A stretch of 64,000 nt of DNA from Anoplopoma fimbria. Taxonomy: Eukaryota > Chordata > Actinopteri > Perciformes > Anoplopomatidae. The stretch's first letter is position 1. Every line of letters starts with the position of its first letter. Shown one piece after another: positions 53,020-64,000 of the stretch. Both the position numbers and the translations under genes were made by a program. The stretch spans positions 3,183,448 to 3,247,447 of the forward strand of contig NC_072453.1 in assembly GCF_027596085.1 (NCBI RefSeq). Reading direction: 5' to 3'. Below the pieces are notes generated by a model. The model had not been told where the DNA came from, searched no databases, and was given only the letters and a program-made list of their open reading frames with translations.

Positions 53020-53320
53020 CCAGGGTTCCCAGCTCAATATCCTCTCAATATGACATGTTTTTATCCCTAGGTCAAATGTTCAATGTAGGTCATGTTTCCC
53101 TGGGTCAATATGTTGAAATAACCTATGCCCTCAAATTTGCAGGCAAGAAAATTTACTTTATATTAGACATTGATATCTCCACAGTGACTGAACAGCTTTT
53201 TACCGCATTTGACATACATCCATCTTCTATCGATCTTTTGCAATTTGAACTGCAAAGATATCCCTTACCAACCTCTTAGCAAGAGGACCCTGGGAGCATA
53301 GGACCTTGGGAAAAATAGGG
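53020..53320. repeat. Element-like block with inverted minisatellite ends
   Basis: Left side: units ccctaggtcaaatgtt (53065) and ccctgggtcaatatgtt (53098), with 'gttcccagggttccca' before them. Right side (53285-53311), reversed: 'ttcccaaggtcctatgctcc' and then 'cagggtcc'. The 74-codon frame between (53055-53279) has no domain. Confidence 0.4.
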
Positions 53321-55060
53321 ATGACCCAGTAATATCCATACCAAATACCAATCCGTTGTACCCATGTCAATAAACTCTGTCAAATAGTGTTTGAGATATC
53401 ATGATAAAAAAACGACAAAGACTGAAAACAAAAAGGCAAACAATCACAGCACTTGCAATGATTAGCATCATTTCCTCTTCTTTATTGACCTCTCCTCTGG
53501 TCACCCCCCCCCCTCTCCCCTCTCCTTGACCTCCGACTTTGACCCTTCAGAGTTACAACAGGCCTGCCTCCCGTCCCCCTGTCACATCGTAAACATTGAC
53601 AACATCCCTTTACTAGCAACTAATCGCTGGCCTGCGTCCGAGAGGACGGGTGACCAGGGAGCTTTAATTAAAACTTTCCCATGAACAGCCAACCGGATGA
53701 GGCACCTGTTAATGATGACATAATGTCACTCTGTTACCTCGGCTACTGGTCCAATTAGTAAACAGAAGTGTTTCCCAGCATGTTGTTGCTTTTATTGCGG
53801 GCCACCAACAAGACTTGTTTTGCTGCTGCTGTATTTTTATTCAGCAGATGTTTTTGACTAGCCGGAACACTGAGCAAAGTTCACCTCTCTGTGGCTGGTT
53901 CCAGGCTCTGACACTGCTTTTTATCAAACTGACAAGAAAACCTACTCTGGGAATATCCAACAAAAAGGGAAGAAAACAGTCCAGTGCTGTCATCTTTGCA
54001 GCTGTATCCCCACTGACCCCTGATAAGAGTCTGGTTCACAGTCTGGAAGTGTCCCCATTTAATTTGGGCACCCGTGGGTGTCATTTGATACCCAGGCTGA
54101 CTTAACTTTTAAAGAGCCCCTCTTTTACTGCCCTGGGGGTTACTCTAAGAAAACACTGCATCGAAACTACAAAAAAGCAACTCAATGGCCAGCCACCACT
54201 GACACACATTGTTCTAATGCCGGCCGTGAAGGTTCACTAGTAGTTCACTGCCTGCTATCCAAAGATCGAGTGTTAAATAAGGCATTATAATCTCACCCTG
54301 GACCCTTAGTGAGCCTCTTAAACTACACTAAAACCTTCTGACTACCCTTCCCCCCCAGACCCACGTCTTTAGGTGAGGCTAATAAAATACACCTCAATTT
54401 TGCACAATAATCAGACGTTTTAATCATGCATATCAGTCCTCCAATAACTTAAAACGTCATCTAATCCCCTAAAAGAGGCTGTGAGAGAAAGCCGGCCCTC
54501 ATGCTTAATTTTACCCCAGTGGTTTTAGCCGGGCGCCTGGTCTAATTCAAACTTTACGTGGCCCCAACACGCCTGAGAACAATGTGGCGGGCTTCAGGGA
54601 GCAACTACGGTGACAAATGAGCCCAAATAGGCTTGTTGGCCTGTGACTGTCGCTGGACTTTAAGTGGCTAATCTCTCAAAGTTTTAATGTGTTTCAGTGT
54701 TTGCGTGTGGTTTTTTTGACTTATCAACCACGCACGCTTGTGAATCTGCATTTGAATCTAAACCCCTGATGTGAATTTAAATTGTCCCTCTTTCTTTTGC
54801 TTGACCTTTTATAGAACTTGGCTTAGATTGTGGATAACAATAAGTGCTTTTGGTGTGTGTGCATGTGCGGGTGGCCATTATAGAAAGTGCAGAGATGCAT
54901 TTATCCCGGGTTGCAAACTTTGACTTCCACACATTATATTTAAAACAGCTGGACGTCCTTAGTCTACAATTAAGGGTATTTCATTTTAGAAGCTTTGTTA
55001 AATATAACTGCATCTTGGCTGTTTTAAGGGGCAAATGTGTTTCAAAATTGATTAAGTTAA
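53321..55060. other. Unassigned sequence, candidate conserved non-coding patches
   Basis: 53500-53525 is C/T-rich. 53600-53810 and 54300-54680 are complex, repeat-free and full of homeodomain, E-box and SOX-like words (for example 'ttaatgatgacataatg', 'tttaatcatgcatat'). Function is not demonstrable from one sequence. Confidence 0.3.
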
Positions 55061-55612
55061 TTAAAGCTGCTCTGACCAATATTTTTTACATCAACAATGT
55101 ATTCAATTGCTATGTAAAATGTGAAAGTGGTTGTCTGTAGTAACAAGATAATTATCACCCAACCCTGCAGTTCCCCTCAATTCTACGTAGCGTTTTATCG
55201 TCTTTCAGATTATTGTTTTGAAATGTACTGTTTTGATTCACTCTCTCAGGTCTCATTAGCGTTGCATTGATCCAGTTTGCGGCTGTTCAGCAAAAAAGCT
55301 CTGATAAACCCACTATACACTAGAATCGGCTGACAGACAAAGTTAGCAACAAAAAATTGGATGGTGAACATATTGGAGCATTTAGCAGCTAAAGAGTTAG
55401 ATATTTTCCTCAGGAGTTGGTGGAGACTTTAACAGCTACAAGAGGAGTGAATATTGCACCTTTGATGATTAAGTGGACACAAACACAACTCCAAGTGAAG
55501 GCTTTATGCTCTCAATCTGCTGAATTTGCAACTGTTTGCTAAAATGTTAAGGTCTCTGTGTTGTTTACAGCTTGTTGAGCTCCTCAAGCGGGCTTAAATT
55601 ATGCAGGTTTAA
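55061..55612 (+). mobile_element. TTAA MITE, family copy 2
   Basis: TTAA at 55061-55064 and 55609-55612. Left end TTAAAGCTGC against reversed right end TTAAACCTGCATAA. The interior 'ggagcatttagcagctaaag' and 'tcctcaggagttggtggaga' relates it to 36568-37086, 58290-58520 and 62040-62150. No transposase. Confidence 0.75.
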
Positions 55613-55901
55613 AGTAATTTCTTCTATATTTGATCGGTTGAAACTTGATTTTGAGGCAGTATGGAGGAATAGGTCAGTGGCTGAAGTCATGAGATAAAAT
55701 GTTCAATTCACTACTCGCATTATGTAATGGAATTGCTCGTAAATTTCTGTGATGTACCCACGAAAAACTAAAATACAAAGAGTATTGACATTTTGTGTAA
55801 AATATTTTTATTTTGTAATCATTGTTAAATATTTGCACATTATTACACAAACATTAAGAAAATGGCAACCTTTGTGTAGTTGCGACTTTTAGAATCACAC
55901 A
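55613..55901. other. Unassigned AT-rich sequence
   Basis: Nothing recognisable. Confidence 0.5.

Positions 55902-55979
<78 letters not shown>
55902..55979. repeat. (CA)n microsatellite, about 37 units
   Basis: A CA run with one early G. Long frames through it on both strands are artefacts. Confidence 0.99.
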
Positions 55980-55982
<3 letters not shown>

Positions 55983-57296
55983 ACAGTCTGGATCCATCTA
56001 TCCTTCTCCATGTCCAACACGGCTTCCGACTCTGCCCGGCCGCTGAGCTCTCCCGCTGTGTCCACACCGATGTATTTCATCACGCTCACTTTCACATACA
56101 TCCCCCACTAAATAACGATGCTTCCTCCTTGATCCTCTTTCCGTCTCACCTCCTCTCTTTTCCCAAGGAAATTATTAAAAAGCCTCTGATATTCCCCTGC
56201 TGACCCACTGCGCTGAGGCCGAGCATGAAAGTTTTTGTTTTATGTGCTTGTAAGGTCTTGGCATTAAGAGGAAGCTCTGGGCTTGCCAGGGATACAGTAA
56301 ATATATGTCTCCCTTAAACCACATCTACACTGCACACACATACTGTAAAGTGGTGGCCATTGTAACAGCCAAAGTTCATGCATTAATCATGTGTATCCAG
56401 GATTATTGCAATATACAGGAGAAGAAACGTGCAAAATGTAGAATACATTTTAAGTTTACTTGTACCTTGAAAATATGCAAACGATTAACTCTTCAACACA
56501 AGAGTTCCGAGTATTTCTACCATTAATGACCATAATGGTCATATTGTCTGCATACATTATCAGTGTGCCCACATATTAACGGCAGGGGGAGAGAGGGAGA
56601 GGGAGGGAGCCTGCCAGTACGTTCAATACGTCTGGTGTATGAACTAGCTGTATCCTCACTGCGCTGTGTTTTTATAAATTATAATAATCTGTTCATGGAT
56701 CACATCTCTTGGCTGCGTCCGTGCCCCGTCTCACTCCCTCTTCCTCTTCTTGCACTTCTCATATAGACCTGTTCATAGAACTGGAGATCCAGTAAGCCAG
56801 TAAGTGGAATCACTGGGTGTTTGTATTACAGGTGTATATTTCTGTGACATTCTGTGATGTTTATTGCAACTTCAGCATTATCTGCTATCTGACGCTCAAA
56901 ACACAGCTATGCTTGCTAACAGAGGCACTGTAGCCTCGAGTCTTAATAGGCTAGTACTCTCGAAGTGTAACCAATCAATTAATCCCGTTTGGCGGGTCAT
57001 TGAGCTACGTTACAGATCCGTTTCTTTTTAGATCTTATAGGGATTATTGAAATGATATGCAGATAATGTATAAGCGGTCAGAATGAACGCTATGGTCTGG
57101 CTATGAGAGACTACTGAATAGTGGCCAATTGGTGAACAGGAATAAAAGTCAACAGCCATGCTAGCGGCTCTTTGACCTTAATGAATTTACAAAGTTAACG
57201 ACGTGCGCCATAGTTTAAACTTAAGGGCTACCCAATGTGTTAAAAACGCCATGTGTCCGTATGTGACAAGGTGGGAATGGAAACAGGTTAGCTCAC
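55980..57296. other. Unassigned non-coding sequence
   Basis: Nothing gene-like. A short purine-rich stretch lies at 56580-56610. Confidence 0.45.
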
Positions 57297-57530
57297 AACA
57301 ATGTTAGCAGGTATAATGTTTATCATCTTAGTTTAGTTTGGTTGCATGCTAACATTTGCTCATTAACACTAAGCGACACCGACACCATGCTTTGCAAAAA
57401 TTCTGTCAGAGTGCAAAATATTGAACAAATTAAAATTTTAACATGGTGATGGTGCTAGATGAAAAGTCAGAGGATCACCAAAGTCATTACAATGCATCCT
57501 CTGGGCACCATGAATATATGTAACACATGT
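57297..57530. repeat. 'gtttagcaggtataatg' dispersed repeat, copy 2
   Basis: 'tgttagcaggtataatg' and 'catgctaacatttgct' are followed by 'gctagatgaaaagtcagagg' and 'atcaccaaagtcattacaat', a block order recalled from a very common fish repeat. Confidence 0.75.
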
Positions 57531-58289
57531 CAATGGTGGCTGACATATAGCTCTGAAGCTCTAGAGCAATTAGCATATTAACCATTTATTGGCAAAGTGA
57601 TAATCCTTTTGTACATAAAGAATACCCTGAATACCCGGTGCCTCTGCAAAAGAGGCTTTAAAAGTTTCTCTGCATGTTTTAAGACTTTTTTTACTGCGAT
57701 TATGGCTCACCATTTCCTATCCTGCTTTCGACCATTTTCGATCCAATAAACGTGTTGGCAAGTTTCCCTGGATGCTTGACTTCTGTAGGAAATGAACTGT
57801 CCTCCAATGATGTGTTTCTTACGATATGAATGCAGGGCCACACACATTCAGTGCTGTCAGGGCTTCTCCGTTACCCATTCTAAGCACATTCACTTTGTCC
57901 GGGCCATCTCTTCCCAGGCACTCAGATCTGCATGATGAGCTCATACTCAGCCAGACCAGAGCACTTTAACATGTTCTTATGAAAAGATAACTATTCTCTG
58001 GAGACTTTTGAGCCAGACTGACAGTATATATGCCCTGTTTATAGGCACCACAGTCCCTCCACATGCAAGGGTTTAGGAGAGGATAATCGATATGTCAGAC
58101 ACAGCCCATTTTTTTCTTCAGCTTTCTTTTTTGATAATCCAATGTTTTTCATGGAAGTTGGAGCATCAGCAGTGTAGGAAATGCTTTTAAACCATTCCCC
58201 TCATTGGCTATCCTGCTGTTGCGATCTCTATTAGATACTATGGGTGGGAAAAATGTGAAATCCACTGTACAATTTTTCCAATTATGCTA
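57531..58289. other. Unassigned non-coding sequence
   Basis: Nothing recognisable. Confidence 0.5.
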
Positions 58290-58520
58290 CTTTAATGCAT
58301 ATTCACATCCACCTCCTTCACCACCAATCTGTAAAATCCCCATTTTATCATCTCCTATTAACACTTCCAGCAGACATGGAACAGCACTCACTCAGCTTTT
58401 AGCTTTGTTTTGGTCTCTTTCAAATCCTGAGAAAAAATATCTTGCTTTTTAGACTACTCACATTAAACGTTCTACTTCCTTTACCAGCCACTAACTTTTT
58501 GTGTCGGCCATTTGGTGCTG
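58290..58520 (-). mobile_element. TTAA MITE family, fragment 3
   Basis: Reversed, 'ctaaaaagcaagatat', 'tctcaggatttgaaagagac' and 'caaaacaaagctaaa' match the interior of 55061-55612. Ends are not resolved. Confidence 0.6.
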
Positions 58521-58642
58521 GGCAGGTAAATGTTAAATACTAAAGTAGGGTATATGACAGCTTTTTTACTGAAAACGGCTGCTTGCTGGTACTGTTAAAA
58601 AAAATTATTTTCTGCCAAAATAACCAGAAAATCAACTGAAAA

Positions 58643-58904
58643 CGATGGTTCTCAACCTGGGGATTGGGACCACCCAAGGGGCAATACGATAAATCAGAAG
58701 GGTCATGAGATAATGAGAAGAAGAGAAAAGCAGTAAAACATATTTCTGTTACGCAAAACCTTTTTTAAGAAAGTTGGAAAAAAGGTGCTTGATCATTTTT
58801 AAATGTTCATGCACATACATGCTCATGCAACTTGTGACAATGGGGTGCAAGTAGAAAAAGGTTGAATCTAAGAGCTCACAAGTTAAGAAGGTTGAGGAGC
58901 ACTG
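58643..58904. mobile_element. hAT-type MITE ('ggttctcaacctgggg')
   Basis: The left end 'gatggttctcaacctgggga' and reversed right end 'cagtgctcctcaacctt' are inverted relatives. The interior 'aggggcaatacgataaatca' and 'gggtcatgagataatg' follows a well-known vertebrate hAT/Charlie-like MITE pattern. The right end seems partly duplicated (58848-58904). Flanking 8-mers do not match cleanly. Confidence 0.7.
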
Positions 58905-61900
58905 AACCAAAAGAAGCTTAAACTCCCTGTTGAACTGTGAATGACCATCATTAGACATAGTCATTTCAGCCATACAATAATTCATCACAGGTCATGAAAA
59001 GATTATATTATTTGAAAATCTTAAAGAACATTCTCTGTAGACTCTTTATCCTGGCAGTCCCTGATGCAGATTTAGTTAGAAAGACAAAAACTATTCCTTT
59101 GCAGCCTAGGTGATTTTCACAAAATTACAAAAACAATAATAAGTTTATATGGCAGGATTTATTTTTCTCACTTTCCATCAGGTTGAGTACCACCGCTACG
59201 CACCATAACACAGACTCAGTGTTCCTGCTCGCTCAGCCATATGGCCTCTGTGGTGTTTTATAAGAGCGTTGAATCCCAGCCAAGACTGTTCTTCTGGGAC
59301 CTTTGCTACTCTGAGGGTCCCGTCATGGTTCCTCTCCAGCACTGGCTCTTCATTAAACAGGGCAGTCAGTAGGACACACACATACACACATACTCCGGTA
59401 TTGCTGTTGTCTTTTTGTTAGCCACGAACATGTAAAAACCCCAATTCAAATTCAGCTTTAGGGAAATGTAAATTCTCTGCGTGCATGTGGATCTGAGTGC
59501 GTGTGGATTTAATGAGAGCCACGCAGCCTTAGTGCCGGTGGCTTGTTCCTTTTTTTTTCACTTTGAACTCTAATTTACACCACCGTGAAGACTCGTGGGG
59601 GATTTACAGATTCAGTGCTTGAATCTCTGGAGATCTTGAGTTTCAGAGTCAGAGGGCACATAAACACAGAGAAGCAATCCTTTTCTAAAAGTTTCTTTTT
59701 CCACACCATCTTTCCTCCACTTGTATTTCTCATCCTGTTCGTATGATGAGCGGAACTGTAGTGCAATAGCCTGTCCTTCCAGCTTTGTGGTGCTGAAGTG
59801 CTTCCAGATAAATTTAAAGTCACACTTACGCAATCTCACCTGGCAATCTATCAACCAAACAAGTTTACTACAACTCCGAAGGAGCTTTGCAGAACAAACA
59901 ACCAATCAAACAGCGCCACTCAAGGCTAGCTTCTGCATTCAGCAGGGGCTTTGGGTTAGCTTTTAGATTCTACATCAATTTTGAATGAAATTGGCAACTG
60001 TGTTGTAGCTTCTTCCAATTATAACAATGATATAAAATAGAGCCACAAGTAGGACATTTTTATTTATTTTTTTACCATGATCATTGTCTTGCATAAACCT
60101 AACCAGACTTTAACTAAAGTGGGGCCAAATGAGAAAAAGGTTCTATATTTCCCAGTGTGATTTGTTACAGTTTTGGAAAGCACACACAAATGATGTCGTC
60201 CTGCTGCCCCTCTGGAGGGCAATAATGAACAATGTTTTTTGTTGTTTCATTTGGAAGACTCGTTGCATGTTTCTGTGTTGAGTGTCATTGAGGATATCAT
60301 CTTAGTTTCTCTTCACATTGAGGCAAAACACATCGTACTGTATACATATATAAGCTACTGCACAATATGCTGAATGCAGTTTGGGGGCTTTATCCAGCCA
60401 TTGAAATCAAATGAACTATTACACTATTTTGTCTTTGATGAAAAAACAGGTCCATCTGGAAGGTGTAGGATTAACAAAAAGCAGTTTTCAGCCTTTTAAA
60501 ATGTCCCTTTTATAAGTTTCACCTGGAAGGAACAACTCCTAAAATTGGATAGGAGTTGCATTCATCCATGTAGTTGATTTATTGAATCAAATTCTACTTT
60601 AATTCATGTTTTCTTGTTATCAAAACCGAATAAAATCATAAAAGGAAATAGCAAAGCACTAAGAAATATGAATGGACAGATATTTCTTTTTGGTCAAAAG
60701 ATTGTAGCTTCAACCAAGTTCTCTGCTCCGTGCAGCAGTGAAGTCCTGCCCAAAGTACATTTTTGCCTCTACTTCTGTGCCTTTGAAGACCTGTAATTGC
60801 TCCTCTGCTGAGGATTAAGCACAAAGTTGGCTTCCCCATTAAGAAATAATGAGATACCAGTGCCAAGCCTGCGGTCAGCACCACCAATCAGGAGCGACCC
60901 AGTGACAGGAAAGTCGGTCCCGGATCTCACAGTTCAATCCAAGATGGCACCGCACCAGCGAACCATATTCTACGGCCTGAATGGTTTTGTGAATCATCAC
61001 ATTGTGTAATCTTGACGGTAAAACATTCATTTCCCCAGACAAATAACTAATTTGCTGATTTGAGATTTCACAGGCATTTAATTTGCGTGTGCTTGAACAA
61101 CTAAACTTTCCTGATCAGTTCATCACCCCCATTACAGCATGTGGCCAACTTGGACGAGGGCATTGTTGGTCAGGATAAATTATTCATTTACACTTTCGCA
61201 AGAGTGATCAGTGATTGAAGAGGCTTAGACTTTAGAGAGATTTCAACCTCCGAAAGAAGAGGATATTGGTTAAAAAACACAAAAATGATAAACTCCAGAA
61301 ATATTTAGTGACCCAATATTGAAGAAAAAAACAATCTAGGAGGGAGGTTGCTTTTATGCAACTTTGTCATTGATTAAACATGGAACACTTTTTAATAAAT
61401 CTTATTTTAAATAGTGTGAGATAAACATCATAATTGCAACCTTTTTATGATGAAAACCGTGTCTCAAGTGAGCTTGAGTTTGTGGCTCTTGGCCACTAAT
61501 GATTCAGAGTGAGTAAAACTCACATGTAATTACAGATGTGCCAAGGTGTCAAACATAAAACAGACATCCTGTTTTCTTGTTACTGGCTTCGCTGTCTTCC
61601 TGGCTTGTCCTATGTGGGAACGCTTAGTGCTTGAATGTAATGCTATAATCATATAAGAGAGCAGGAGTGTGAAAATCTAAAATAAGTGACATTTATGAAA
61701 GGACTAATCAACCCCTGTTGACCCGCAACCACTGAAAATAAACAGGTCTCCACTTACAGTACCCCAACACGATAGAATGGTAAGCTTGGACCAATGTTCA
61801 CAAAATAGCAACCACTAATAAGCTGTTAGAAAATTCACATTAAATAATCATTGACAATCACTGACGGCTGTCCACAACCACTTTGGGAAAGCACAACAAC

Positions 61901-62039
61901 CTGGAAACAAAGCGTTAGAATTTTACCCCTATAAGGTGAACATATTAGTAAACAGTGGCACATTTACACATTGAGAAGACATGGATCAACATACGTATTT
62001 TGTTGGAGTCATGTTGGTGTCCACCATCAAAATGAAAGT
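58905..62039. other. Unassigned non-coding sequence
   Basis: No gene or recognised repeat. 60800-61110 is a complex patch with 'ataactaatttgctgatttg' and 'caggcatttaatttgc', a possible conserved non-coding element. Paired minus frames near 59575-59905 lack domains. Confidence 0.4.
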
Positions 62040-62150
62040 TCAGATTCAATCTCCTGTTAGCTCTGTTTTGGTCCCCACCAAGGAAATATCCTGCTTTTTA
62101 CCTGATAAATGCTCCACTGCTAGTCACAAACTTTCTCCTTCTGCTGTTTT
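62040..62150 (-). mobile_element. TTAA MITE family, fragment 4
   Basis: Reversed, 'ccaaaacagagctaacagga' and 'aaaaagcaggatatttcctt' match the family interior. Like fragment 3 it is followed by the 'tttgtgctgagaag' / 'tttggtgctgggcag' block. Confidence 0.6.
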
Positions 62151-63920
62151 GTGCTGAGAAGAAGAGAATAATAACAGCTGCCAGCTGTGGTTAAAAATAA
62201 GAATGGTGACAGTTAATCAAAACAGTAAAGTTGCGGGAAGAAAAACCCAAAACAATGACCTGAAAAATGCTAATATTTTCCGTAAAACTGAGGAGAACTG
62301 CATTCAGATGATAACTATCTGATTCATTACTACAAGTGATTCTTTTCAGATTGCACATAGTCATGTGATGTATTGTTGATATAGAAAAAAGAGCTGGAAA
62401 TGTCAAAATATCACTGCCCGACTGCACAGATCAACCCTCAAAACCACCCACCACCATGCTATGCCAGGTGGCAGTGAAAAAAATCATGTATAGCCCCCGT
62501 CAAGGCTTCCTACTACGAGCAATGGGGTATTGGATGAACACTTAACACATTACCTAACAAAGTTAGAACAGTTTGGGTTTTTTCACAAAAGAGACTTCAG
62601 TGTATATGTTTTCATGTCAGCTCTTCTCGCTGCGTTTTAGTGGGTGGGACTTGTTTGGAAATAGCTGATGTCACGCACTTACCTGCACCAACCAGAATTT
62701 AGCAAAGCCTATATTTGGATTAATATGTGATGACAGTGGAAAAACAAACCCACCTCTGTTATCACTCCTAATACATAAAGCTAAACAATTATTATTATTA
62801 TTTAAAACTTGAACTTTGATTTTTGCTAATTTAGTCATGAATATTAAAGGTTTTTAAGAAAAACCAAGTTTTTAGGGGCTTTAATGGGTGGCAGACATTG
62901 TGTGATGTGTTGAATCAGGCATGTCCGGGGATAGCTCACCACCCTCCATCTCAGGATCTGTGCCTCACTAAAATAAATATTTTCATCTCTGGTGGTTAGG
63001 CTGTTTAGTTTGCTGGCCTAAAGTAGAAGATGAGAAATATTTGGGATTTATGGTCCCTGACTTCATCACCTCTCGGCAGCAACTCAAAACCCTGGAACAT
63101 CTGTCTCTTTCTCTGTTTAGAAAAGACAACTCACATCCCCTGTTGTCCTGAGTATGTGTGCATATTGGCAAATTGCTTCACCTACGTGTGTGTTTATGCC
63201 TTTATGCACTTGAGTGTGTACCAGAATGAGCCATCCTTTGGCCAGCACTGAGGCCAGAGGGATGTAGACTCTGTTATTTTATTGATATCTACATCTGGAA
63301 GACAAATATTGTCGTCTTGCAGACCTATTTGCTCAGACTTGTTAAGAGAATGTCTGTATCTATGCTGTTCCTTTCAAATGGTAACTGAGTCCGAGGCCAA
63401 CTGTCTGACTTCAAGGCTTGAAAACAAAGATGGGGTTGCATCATCGACCTCAGCCCTCGTTCTAGCTCTTGTCCTCATATGATTGTTTGCTTAAGTCCAG
63501 CTCTCAGAGGAAGAAAAACTCCCCCTCAGATACTCTAACACTGTTAAGACAGAGTTATAATTCATAAAGAGTTGTAATTGACTTGCTTCTGGCTCATCTA
63601 TTTCTTCTAGTTCCCTACAGTTCCTGGAATGATTCTTTACAACCCCCTAGAAATGAAGTATGAGCTTAAACATGCAGTAGCAAATGCAAAAGGGATAGTG
63701 ATTGAAAAAGGAACACAAAGAAATGATGTACAGCTGTAGATAAAAAATATTTATTTTATTTAATTAATATTCAAAACTGATATGGCTCTTGAGTACACCA
63801 ATAGCCTCAGACCTGGTGCTGCTTCCTGGGTGTTAATTGCATGTTGGCTACCCACTGCACCTTTAAAGCAAAGTTAGCAGCTCTGTGAGCCAGCTTAGAG
63901 CTCACTGCTAAATAGTGCTC
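62151..63920. other. Unassigned non-coding sequence
   Basis: Nothing gene-like. A short (ATT)n run lies at about 62790-62802. Confidence 0.45.
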
Positions 63921-64000
63921 TAACCTGGTGATGCTTACATGGTAATGTTTGCTATGTCCATCTTAGTTTAGGATGTTAGCATGCAAAAATTTGCTGCAGG
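63921..64000. repeat. 'gcaggtataatg' dispersed repeat, copy 3 (cut by window edge)
   Basis: 'ggtaatgtttgctatgtcca', 'tcttagttta' and 'catgcaaaaatttgct' follow the order in copies 1 and 2. Confidence 0.55.

Overview
The window looks like non-coding nuclear DNA from a teleost fish, most likely a percomorph. The evidence is the very dense long (GT/CA)n microsatellites and a set of dispersed repeats I recognise from teleost genomes. These include the LINE 3' tail with the 'aagtcgctttggataaaagc' motif, CCATCC-tailed RTE-type debris, TTAA-flanked MITEs and Tol2/hAT-like 'acttaagtaaaagtac' elements. Family assignments rest on recalled consensus patterns and were not checked against a database. No bacterial gene, virus, CRISPR array or operon is visible.

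No host protein-coding gene can be supported. The longest open frame is 217 codons (15444-16097, minus) and has no recognisable domain. Most other open frames run through CA/GT arrays or degenerate repeats. The only convincing protein-coding remnant is the C-terminal end of a LINE ORF (3772-3969). The window is therefore best read as an intergenic stretch or a large intron. Two spots carry splice-like signals (about 12660-12893 and 20870-21050) and should be tested for short or 5' non-coding exons.

Layout. 1-5.5 kb: two long GT arrays, a hAT-like repeat and an L2-type LINE 3' end with a 28-bp minisatellite. 6.0-6.7 kb: a complete TTAA MITE carrying an internal hairpin and a tRNA-like segment. 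9.1-13.7 kb: more dispersed repeats, a candidate GC-rich exon-like patch and a tiny foldback element with TTAA ends. 14-24 kb: CA/CT arrays, SINE-like and LINE 3' debris, otherwise unassigned sequence. 26-27.5 kb: a degenerate minisatellite built on a YTGAA core. 28.5-33 kb: the densest mobile-element cluster, with a complete TTAA MITE, two copies of a 130-bp repeat in inverted orientation, and a hAT-like element interrupted by a LINE 3' fragment with a visible target duplication. 36-43 kb: another complete TTAA MITE, repeat debris, two neighbouring GT arrays and a hAT-like element. 45-46 kb: a local duplication of A-B-A-X-B form. 49-64 kb: GT/CA arrays, LINE 3' tails, a second complete copy and two fragments of the 36.6-kb MITE family, a hAT-type MITE, and three copies of a 'gtttagcaggtataatg' repeat.

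No repeat here encodes an intact transposase or reverse transcriptase, so every element looks non-autonomous or dead. The long stretches between repeats are unassigned. A few (10.6-10.9, 18.15-18.48, 35.2-35.45, 53.6-53.8, 54.3-54.7 and 60.8-61.1 kb) are visibly more complex and would be the first places to look for conserved non-coding elements. I did not find a convincing new biological system.
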